Assembly: GCA_948976265.1 (NCBI GenBank)
Contig: CARFUA010000004.1
Location: 149,267-167,727, forward strand
Origin: an uncultured Clostridia bacterium
GTDB lineage: Bacteria > Bacillota > Clostridia > TANB77 > CAG-508
Direction of reading: 5' to 3'
Length of the DNA: 18,461 nucleotides
The position numbers and the translations under genes were made by a program. Below are positions 13,779-18,461 of this stretch, one piece after another; positions within the stretch are counted from its first letter, which is position 1; every line of letters starts with the position of its first letter. The notes beneath the pieces were generated by a model, which saw nothing but the letters and a program-made list of their open reading frames with translations, did not search any database and had not been told where the DNA came from.

Positions 13779-15026
13779 TTATATTTCCATTTCATAATCA
13801 GGATAATCGAACTGCTGTCCATTATCATTTTGTCTAAAATTATCTTCTTGTTCAGATTCAAGCATTTTTGGCTCATTACTAAATATCTCATTACTCATAT
13901 AGTAGTTATTAACTTTTTCAAGTTCGGCATTTTTATATTTATGAAATACAGAAGTGTATATATTAAGAGTTACAGAAACATCACTATGCCCCATAAGTCT
14001 TTGCAAAGCAACTGCTCTCATACCTGCTTCAATACATCTTGTTGCAAAAGTATGTCTTAAACTATGTGAAGTAACATCATTTATACCAAGATTTCTACAT
14101 ATTCTTTGTAAAACGTGATTTACATTAGATGGGTCTGCATACCCACCAGCATTTGAAACAAATAATAAACCTTCTTTATGTGTATCAGCAAGTCGTAGTT
14201 GCTGTATTATTTCACTTCTTATATTTTTAGGAATAGGGACATCTCTTATACCTGCTTTAGTTTTAGGGTCATCACCAATAAATAATTTTCCATCACCATC
14301 TTTTGTCATAGTTTTATTTATATGAATTAAGTTATGGTGTAAATCTACATCTTCCTTTTTTAAAGCTAAGGCTTCTCCAACTCTTAAGCCCATAAACATT
14401 TCAATAAAAAGGGCTGTTCTATAAGGCTCAAAATCAGTAGAAGAATTAACTAAATATCTTGTAAGTCTTTGTTGTTCTTCTAAATCTAAAGCACGAATTA
14501 CTTTATCTTGTCTTGTACTTTTAGGAACAATAGTATCGTACATAGGATTAGTAAGTAAAAATCCTTTGTTCATAGCGTATCTAAAAGACTGCGTAAATTG
14601 TTCAATAATTTTTTTAATATATGAATTACTATAATAGGTTAAAGTGTTAAAATAGTCTTGTAATTCTTCAGCAGTTATGTTGTTAATATCTTTGTGTACA
14701 ACTTCGCTTTTATTTATTACATTTAAAGTAGACTGTAACCTATTATAAGCTACTTTTCCTATTTGGTTTGTATCAAGTTTTCTTTGTCTAATAAGTTTCA
14801 TTAACTCAAATAGGGGAATACTATTGTTTTTAATAAAAATCTCATTGCCTTTTTGATATTGTATTATTTTCAAATATCTTTCGGCTTCTTCTTTAGTTTG
14901 AAAAGTTTTTCTAACTCGTTTTTCTTGTTTAGTTTCTGCATCAATTATATTATATGAGGCTGTCCAATTTTTTCTTTCTTTATTATAATATACACTTCCA
15001 ATTCCAGAATTCTTTTTTCTAGCTAT
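13779..15026 (-). CDS. int: Tyrosine recombinase/integrase, apparent AUA start
   Basis: Catalyses site-specific integration and, with the excisionase, excision. N-terminal arm-binding domain (RKKNSGIGSVYYNKE ... KTFQTKEEAERYLK), SAM-like core-binding domain at about 65-180, and catalytic domain with Arg in MGLRVGEAL (about 215), Lys in DPKTKAGIRD, HSLRH (about 321-325), GHS (His about 347) and the nucleophile Tyr in NIYTSVF (about 357). The N-terminal domain has no ATG, GTG or TTG: its frame begins right after the excisionase TAG (15035-15033). The natural start by homology, x-A-R-K-K, is ATA at 15026-15024, with AAGGA at 15042-15038. The next usable start, TTG at 14873, would delete the arm-binding domain. 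The tail after residue 365 is acidic and polar. Either AUA initiation, stop readthrough or a mutated start explains it. Confidence 0.88.
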   Translation of the reverse strand: MARKKNSGIGSVYYNKERKNWTASYNIIDAETKQEKRVRKTFQTKEEAERYLKIIQYQKGNEIFIKNNSIPLFELMKLIRQRKLDTNQIGKVAYNRLQSTLNVINKSEVVHKDINNITAEELQDYFNTLTYYSNSYIKKIIEQFTQSFRYAMNKGFLLTNPMYDTIVPKSTRQDKVIRALDLEEQQRLTRYLVNSSTDFEPYRTALFIEMFMGLRVGEALALKKEDVDLHHNLIHINKTMTKDGDGKLFIGDDPKTKAGIRDVPIPKNIRSEIIQQLRLADTHKEGLLFVSNAGGYADPSNVNHVLQRICRNLGINDVTSHSLRHTFATRCIEAGMRAVALQRLMGHSDVSVTLNIYTSVFHKYKNAELEKVNNYYMSNEIFSNEPKMLESEQEDNFRQNDNGQQFDYPDYEMEI

Positions 15027-15032
15027 ACTATT

Positions 15033-15305
15033 CTAAATCCTTTTTTGTGTTTTCCATAGAAGATATGAGATAAGAGATATTTTCCAACACCTACCAATAT
15101 TAACTGATGGAAAATCTTCACGTTTAAAAATAGTATAAGCCATATTTTCGCCAATTTTTAAATCTTTAGCAATGTCTTGTACTGTTAGATTAATAAATGG
15201 ATTTTGTACTTTCTTTATTGCTTCAATAATCATTAGTTCTTGTAGTGTATGTGATTTATTATCTTTAGTATCAATTACTTTTACATTTTCATTTATACTA
15301 TTCAT
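15033..15305 (-). CDS. xis: excisionase-type HTH protein
   Basis: Ninety residues with an excisionase/MerR-like winged helix in the C-terminal half: LTVQDIAKDLKIGENMAYTI followed by FKREDFPSVNIGRCWKISL, the pattern of helix-turn-helix plus wing seen in element-borne excisionases. The first 35 residues are polar. Such proteins bend att DNA and steer the integrase to excision. ATG has AAAGGT upstream. The stop TAG is in the same frame as the integrase N-terminal domain, with only two codons between stop and the apparent integrase start. Confidence 0.75.
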   Translation of the reverse strand: MNSINENVKVIDTKDNKSHTLQELMIIEAIKKVQNPFINLTVQDIAKDLKIGENMAYTIFKREDFPSVNIGRCWKISLISYLLWKTQKRI

Positions 15306-15316
15306 ATTTATACCTT

Positions 15317-15580
15317 TTATCTTTCATTATCATTAAAATTTGTATTTTTTGCTAAACATAAGCCATCTATAAATGCTTCTGCTTCATTCCAAGTTTTAAA
15401 GCAATTTTTATTATCAACTGAATACCAGTCTTTGTTTGTGTGTTCTTTTTTGACTAAAGCAATAGCTTTGTTGTATGTATAATCACTTGAAATACTTAAC
15501 ATTAGTAGCTTTTTATCACTATCAGACAACATATATTCGTTTAGTCCGTCAATTCGTTTTTGAAGTTCATATTTATTCAT
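15317..15580 (-). CDS. small unknown element protein
   Basis: Eighty-seven residues (MNKYELQKRIDGLNEYMLSD ...), charged and helical at the start, with an aromatic WYSVDNKNCFKTWNEAEAF segment near the middle. Not recognised. Its ATG overlaps the TGA of the upstream gene (ATGA) and GGAGAT precedes it, so it is translationally coupled within the leftward operon. Confidence 0.6.
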   Translation of the reverse strand: MNKYELQKRIDGLNEYMLSDSDKKLLMLSISSDYTYNKAIALVKKEHTNKDWYSVDNKNCFKTWNEAEAFIDGLCLAKNTNFNDNER

Positions 15581-16122
15581 TTCTTATCTCCATTTCCTAA
15601 TAGAGTAGATAAAGTCATTTCAATATTGAAAAGTAAGCTGATTAAAACCTTTTCAAAGTTAGAACTATTTGATTTACTACTATTATCTCTTTCAATATCT
15701 CGTTCATAAACTTTTGTAAATTGTTGTTTAATAGGCTTTTTAGTAGGTGGTAAAGTAGTATTAGGAATTTTCTTAATTAAATCTTGTGAATACCATATAA
15801 TATCTTCTTGTGATAATCCTTTGAATTCTCTTTGCTTTTTATCTATATCAATAAGTATTAAATCTCCATAAATACTGCTAAATGTTAAAATAATATTTGA
15901 TTTTGTGTTAGATATTGCTTTTCTGTTGTTACAGATAATATAAAGTTTTTCATAGGGAATAATCTCAAGTTTTCTTTTTACAATAGCTTTTTTTAGTTTG
16001 AATACATTATCAATAATTTTAGTTTCTGGTGGTTGACCTGTTTTTTTATATAAAACTCTAATAGGTGTAGTATTTCTTGATTTTTCAATAATTTTATTTT
16101 CATATTTCTTTTTATTTTTCAT
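15577..16122 (-). CDS. DUF3846-like protein
   Basis: 181 residues. Residues 20-120 follow the layout of DUF3846 proteins common on Firmicute mobile elements: PIRVLYKKTGQPPETKIIDN at the start, a lysine-rich helix, LYIICNNRKAIS, and after a beta stretch FKGLSQEDIIWY. Typical members keep glycines and asparagines around ICN that are partly lost here, so the match is moderate. The remaining 60 residues are a Ser/Lys linker and a hydrophobic helix (FEKVLISLLFNIEMTLSTLL). Function of the family is unknown. Stop and start are joined with the upstream gene by TAATG; AAAGGTGG precedes ATG. Confidence 0.5.
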   Translation of the reverse strand: MKNKKKYENKIIEKSRNTTPIRVLYKKTGQPPETKIIDNVFKLKKAIVKRKLEIIPYEKLYIICNNRKAISNTKSNIILTFSSIYGDLILIDIDKKQREFKGLSQEDIIWYSQDLIKKIPNTTLPPTKKPIKQQFTKVYERDIERDNSSKSNSSNFEKVLISLLFNIEMTLSTLLGNGDKK

Positions 16123-16511
16123 TAACTTTGACCACCTTTCTTAATAAGCATTATTTTGTTTAAGGTGGTTAAATTGTTTTTAAAATGCGTTATTGCTTTA
16201 TTTCTTAAAGTGATAACTTCTTTTTTCTGCAATTTTAATCTTCTGCAAATGTCGTTTAATCTAGTATTTTCAATATATGATAAGTACAATACTTTTCTTT
16301 CAAGCAATGGAACAAGTTTCATTGCTAAATAGTTAGTTTCATTAGAGAAAATATTTTCAAGGTGGTTAATATCTACATCAAGATTATCAGCTTCGCTCAT
16401 AAGTTTTTGTGAATAATTTTCCATAACTATTTTTCTAACTTCTTCGTTAGGTAATTGAATATCTTTTGAAAGTTTTGCTAAATCAGTTTTAACTCTTTTT
16501 TGATTTTTCAT
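16122..16511 (-). CDS. sigma-70 region 4-like HTH protein
   Basis: I choose ATG 16511: AAAGGAGA (16528-16521) sits nine bases before it. An in-frame ATG at 16553 would place that site inside the gene and has none of its own. The 129-residue product ends in VLYLSYIENTRLNDICRRLKL and QKKEVITLRNKAITHFKNNL, resembling the helix-turn-helix of sigma region 4 (recognition helix followed by a lysine-rich end). It lacks region 2, so it is more likely an element-borne regulator or sigma-like accessory than a full sigma factor. First gene of the operon. Confidence 0.55.
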   Translation of the reverse strand: MKNQKRVKTDLAKLSKDIQLPNEEVRKIVMENYSQKLMSEADNLDVDINHLENIFSNETNYLAMKLVPLLERKVLYLSYIENTRLNDICRRLKLQKKEVITLRNKAITHFKNNLTTLNKIMLIKKGGQS

Positions 16512-16572
16512 TTTTTGAAATCTCCTTTTAAAAATTTGATTTCTAGAAATCATAGTCGTTCGAACTGATTTT

Positions 16573-16646
16573 AGTGTAACACGGTATTAGACTTACAAAG
16601 GTAAAATATATCAAAGTATCTCAAAGTGGTTCAAGTGTAAAACGGT
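16573..16646. promoter_or_regulatory. operon promoter (minus strand) with flanking repeats
   Basis: Minus-strand TTGAAC (16634-16629), 18-base spacer, TATATT (16610-16605) can drive the leftward operon. Direct repeats AGTGTAACACGGT (16573-16585) and AGTGTAAAACGGT (16634-16646), differing at one base, lie 61 bases apart and bracket it; TCAAAGT recurs at 16611 and 16621, with TCAAGTG at 16631. A repressor-operator layout is likely. Confidence 0.5.
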
Positions 16647-16661
16647 TTTACTTAACAAAAA

Positions 16662-16695
16662 AAATAACTGCTAATTTTATTTTTAGCAGTTATTT
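16662..16695 (-). terminator. terminator of the Spo0A-C-like gene
   Basis: AATAACTGCTAA (16663-16674) and TTAGCAGTTATT (16683-16694) form a perfect 12-bp stem with an 8-base loop. On the minus strand a run of eight T follows. The stem begins within the stop codon of the gene. Confidence 0.85.
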
Positions 16696-17059
16696 AATCA
16701 TTATATCTTAATGCAACAATATTAATAAAATTGCTTGGGGAAAGATAGTAAGTGTCAAATTCTAAATCTAAATACTTTTTAAAGTTTCTTTTGGCTTTTG
16801 AATAATCAATTCTATATAAAGCGTTCTTAATATTATTTTTTATATTTTTTAATTCGTAATGCTTTTTACTGATAAATAATTCTAATACTTCTTTATAGGA
16901 ATAATCATATAAATTATTATAAATAATGTATTCTATCAATTCTTTTAAATAAATTGTACCTTTACTACTAGGACATAGACCTAATTCAAAAAGCATAGCA
17001 TAAAGTGAATATGAAACTTTTACTTTATCTTTAGTACAAGTATCATATACACTTTTCAT
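16694..17059 (-). CDS. Spo0A C-terminal-domain-like protein
   Basis: 121 residues without a receiver domain. The pattern resembles the DNA-binding effector domain of Spo0A: VSYSLYAMLFELGLCPSSKG then YLKELIEYIIYN (compare helix-LG-x-P-x-x-KG-x-x-YL), a middle helix, NIKNNIKNALYRID (compare VERAIRHAI), and SPSNFINIVALRYN at the end (compare P-x-N-x-x-FI-x-x-IA). Free-standing proteins of this type would bind DNA without phosphorylation control. ATG has GAAAGGAT seven bases upstream, a consensus promoter at 17099-17127, and a terminator at its stop, so it is a single-gene unit. The recognition sites may be among the palindromes upstream. Homology is read by eye and moderate. Confidence 0.55.
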   Translation of the reverse strand: MKSVYDTCTKDKVKVSYSLYAMLFELGLCPSSKGTIYLKELIEYIIYNNLYDYSYKEVLELFISKKHYELKNIKNNIKNALYRIDYSKAKRNFKKYLDLEFDTYYLSPSNFINIVALRYND

Positions 17060-17098
17060 ATACTATCCTTTCTATTAGTTTAATAACTTTATAGATAT

Positions 17099-17127
17099 AT
17101 TATATCTTGATTATGTAAACTATTCAA
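17099..17127 (-). promoter_or_regulatory. promoter of the Spo0A-C-like gene
   Basis: Minus-strand TTGAAT (17127-17122), 17-base spacer, TATAAT (17104-17099). Confidence 0.65.
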
Positions 17128-17138
17128 AAGATAGTAAA

Positions 17139-17279
17139 GTTGCATATAATGCAACAATAATTGCACGAAGTGCAACTTTTATATTAAAAATAAGCATTTT
17201 TCAAGTGATTTTATATCAAAAATGAACTATAAATGACAAAAAATAACAAAAAGCATAAAATGTTGCACGATATGCAACA
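17139..17279. repeat. three GTTGCA...TGCAAC palindromes
   Basis: GTTGCAT-ATA-ATGCAAC (17139-17155), TTGCAC-GAA-GTGCAA (17161-17175) and TGTTGCA-CGATA-TGCAACA (17261-17279) share the same half-site with loops of 3, 3 and 5 bases. The first lies 12 bases upstream of the -35 box of the Spo0A-C-like gene. Confidence 0.6.
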
Positions 17280-17301
17280 CTTAAAATATATATGAACATA
17301 G

Positions 17302-17325
17302 AAAAAGGAGATTACTGAAATCTCC
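17302..17325 (-). terminator. terminator of the short leftward transcript
   Basis: Minus-strand GGAGATT (17325-17319) and AATCTCC (17313-17307) with loop TCAGT, then TTTTT. It begins eleven bases after the TAA of the short ORF. Confidence 0.8.
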
Positions 17326-17335
17326 CCATCTAGTC

Positions 17336-17390
17336 TTAACAACCTCCACCGCCACCGTGGAAATGCGACTTGTTGCTTTGATTTTCTCAT
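17336..17390 (-). CDS. 17-codon ORF with CGG and a Gly5-Cys end
   Basis: ATG at 17390 has AAAGGA (17406-17401) ten bases upstream; a nearer ATG at 17397 is only three bases from that site and too close. The frame reads MRKSKQQVAFP and then CGG (17357-17355). If CGG is skipped by one base as in the conserved genes, the rest is GGT GGC GGT GGA GGT TGT TAA, giving MRKSKQQVAFPGGGGGC with the stop just before the terminator. Without the shift it would read RWRWRLLRL and run through the terminator stem. Peptide function is unknown: leader peptide, signal or nothing at all. The fit of start, CGG, stop and terminator is good, but the length makes chance possible. Confidence 0.4.
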
Positions 17391-17477
17391 TTCTCATTTT
17401 TCCTTTCTATGTAATCTCTATTTTAATTGCACATAAGCTAGAAAGTCCAAACGAAATGAGTGGAAGTTCTATATACA

Positions 17478-17504
17478 ATTTGAGCCACTGCTAGTGGCTC
17501 AAAT
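17478..17504 (-). other. strong hairpin in the leader of the short transcript
   Basis: ATTTGAGCCACT and AGTGGCTCAAAT form a perfect 12-bp stem with a 3-base loop. No U-run on either strand, so rather a structured leader or binding site than a terminator. Confidence 0.55.
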
Positions 17505-17586
17505 AATAACTTTTGTTACAATTCAAGCCAATAGCCTGGGTAAATCATATATGTAAGACTTTACCAAAATAGGTATTTATAAATAT

Positions 17587-17615
17587 ATTATAGCACAAAA
17601 ATCAATAAAACTCAA
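17587..17615 (-). promoter_or_regulatory. promoter of the short leftward transcript
   Basis: Minus-strand TTGAGT (17615-17610), 17-base spacer, TATAAT (17592-17587). With the terminator at 17302 it predicts an RNA of about 280 nt. Confidence 0.6.
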
Positions 17616-17643
17616 TTATATCAACAGTTATGTTAATTATTTA

Positions 17644-17672
17644 TTGATTTAATTGTAAGAAAATAGTATAAT
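17644..17672 (+). promoter_or_regulatory. promoter of the XRE regulator
   Basis: TTGATT (17644-17649), 17-base spacer, TATAAT (17667-17672), 26 bases before the ATG at 17699. It lies back to back with the leftward promoter at 17587-17615. Confidence 0.65.
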
Positions 17673-17698
17673 AAATTTGTTTATAGGGGGTGCATATT

Positions 17699-18403
17699 AT
17701 GTCTGAATTTGATAGCAAAGATTTTGGAGAAAGAATAAAAAATTACAGAATAAAAAAGGGCTTAAGTCAAGAAAATATTGCAACAAGTCTTGGAAAAAGC
17801 AAAGCCATTGTTAGTAGGTATGAAAAAGGAGAAGTTATACCAGATGCTAAAGATGTTAGTATAATTTGTGAAGAACTTGGAATATACGAAGCTGATTTAT
17901 ACGAAAATGATACTATTAGAACAATGCAACACAACAAGTCTAAAAATCCTTTTGGTACTGATAAATTATATGTATATTTTAATGCTTATAATTTTAGAAC
18001 TAAAAAGTTTGCACCTGATAAATATATATTAGAACTAGAGCAAAAACAAAATATCTGCAAAGCGAAGTTTGTAGATTATCACGATAAAAGAATATACTCA
18101 GAGGGCTACTTGATATGTAATGATGAAATTGTATTTGCTGTAATGGAAAACTACAAACCTACAAGCAGTAGAGTTGATGTTGCAGTTGTTGAAATAAATA
18201 TTTGCAATGGTACAGATGGTTTAATGCTTGGTGGGTACTTTGGAACAAATGCAAAATGTGAGCCTAGCTTAAGAAAGTGCTATTTTTCAAAGAAAAATGT
18301 TGATTTTACTAATGAAATGTTTGAACAATTAAAATTGAACGAAAATGAACAAGAGATATTAAATAATCAAAGTGCTTTATATTTAGATATATTTAATATA
18401 TAA
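17699..18403 (+). CDS. XRE-family transcriptional regulator
   Basis: Residues 8-65 form a Cro/CI-type helix-turn-helix: GERIKNYRIKKGLSQENIAT, then GKSKAIVSRYEKGEVIPDAK. Such proteins usually hold mobile elements quiescent. The remaining 165 residues are a separate beta-rich domain (DKLYVYFNAYNFRTKKF ... KRIYSEGYLICNDEIVFAVM) with several cysteines; I do not recognise it, and no RecA-cleavage or metalloprotease motif is apparent. I start at ATG 17699 because AGGGGG lies eight bases before it; GTG at 17690 overlaps that site. It is the likely repressor of the leftward genes, and the palindromes between are candidate targets. No CGG is in frame. Confidence 0.8.
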   Translation: MSEFDSKDFGERIKNYRIKKGLSQENIATSLGKSKAIVSRYEKGEVIPDAKDVSIICEELGIYEADLYENDTIRTMQHNKSKNPFGTDKLYVYFNAYNFRTKKFAPDKYILELEQKQNICKAKFVDYHDKRIYSEGYLICNDEIVFAVMENYKPTSSRVDVAVVEINICNGTDGLMLGGYFGTNAKCEPSLRKCYFSKKNVDFTNEMFEQLKLNENEQEILNNQSALYLDIFNI

Positions 18404-18450
18404 TTATAAAGACAAATAGTAATTTTTTGTTTAGATTGGAGAAAGAAAAT

Positions 18451-18461
18451 ATGAAAGAATC
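18451..18461 (+). CDS. start of a further gene, cut by the window edge
   Basis: ATG AAA GAA TC with GGAGAAAG at 18438-18445, 47 bases after the XRE stop. Only three full codons are present; the product cannot be told. Confidence 0.5.

Larger units (their letters stand above)
17060..17698. promoter_or_regulatory. control region of the element
   Basis: About 640 bases between leftward and rightward genes. It holds, from left to right, the promoter of the Spo0A-C-like gene, three GTTGCA/TGCAAC palindromes, a leftward short transcription unit with its terminator, short ORF, hairpin and promoter, and the promoter of the XRE gene. This could be the lysogeny-type switch of the element or contain its origin. 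Confidence 0.5.
13498..18461. mobile_element. integrative element in ssrA, left part
   Basis: Begins right after the tmRNA CCA end and runs past the right edge. Contents: leftward operon for a sigma-like HTH protein, a DUF3846-like protein, a small unknown, excisionase and tyrosine integrase; a Spo0A-C-like gene; a control region; an XRE regulator. The DNA is more A/T-rich than the chromosome at left. No conjugation, capsid or replication gene is visible, so integrative conjugative element versus prophage cannot be decided here; the lack of phage structural genes and the DUF3846-like gene lean toward the former. Confidence 0.75.

Noticed and set aside
16512..16553. Start of the sigma-like gene at ATG 16553
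   Set aside because: The AAAGGAGA ribosome-binding site would lie inside the gene; it is ideally placed for ATG 16511.
17340..17356. Second att copy (CCTCCACC resembles the ssrA 3' end)
   Set aside because: Only eight bases match and the T-arm sequence is missing; the G-rich complement is better explained by the glycine codons of the short ORF.
17336..17397. Short ORF starting at ATG 17397 (MRNEKIKATSR...)
   Set aside because: Its start is three bases from the ribosome-binding site and its frame runs through the terminator hairpin.
13498..18461. CRISPR array, tRNA genes, insertion sequence
   Set aside because: No regularly spaced repeats, no cloverleaf apart from the tmRNA ends, and no transposase frame were seen.

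Overview
Low-GC (about one third G+C) Bacillota DNA. Gene content points to a clostridial or related gut-type Firmicute: a SecA C-terminus with a zinc tail, an RF2 gene, monofunctional aspartokinase, an rlmN - PP2C phosphatase - PASTA kinase - rpe run, and a one-piece tmRNA. Naming a genus from this window would be guesswork.

Layout. Positions 1-13000 are chromosomal: secA (3' end), prfB, lysC, a decayed small ORF, an RluD-type pseudouridine synthase (minus strand), a small basic protein, a U32 family protein, rlmN, stp, stk, rpe, a membrane protein with a bactofilin-like repeat domain, and nth. The ssrA gene (tmRNA) lies at 13145-13497. Directly after its CCA end begins an integrative element that runs off the right edge. 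It has a leftward operon of five genes (sigma-like HTH protein, DUF3846-like protein, small unknown, excisionase, tyrosine integrase), a Spo0A-C-like gene, a control region rich in palindromes, a short leftward transcription unit, an XRE-type regulator, and the first codons of another gene.

Main observation. Four conserved genes (prfB, rluD-like, U32, stp) are split by frameshifts, five in total. At every one the zero-frame codon is CGG, and dropping its C restores the conserved protein with a glycine (GGN) at that point: TGG-C-GGA, AGT-C-GGC, ATA-C-GGA, TTG-C-GGA and GGG-C-GGA. I find no in-frame CGG read as arginine in any conserved gene of the window, while about thirty out-of-phase CGG trinucleotides in the same genes do no harm. 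Two less certain genes (start of the 4612 gene; a 17-codon ORF in the element at 17336-17390) follow the same rule. The simplest reading is that CGG is not an arginine codon here but a +1 recoding signal, CGGN giving one glycine. A systematic sequence error is the main rival explanation.

Other points of interest: the integrase frame directly follows the excisionase TAG and appears to start at AUA; repeat sets sit beside the att end, around the element's operon promoter and in its control region; the rluD mRNA looks leaderless; and the ssrA promoter has a perfect palindrome overlapping its -35 box.
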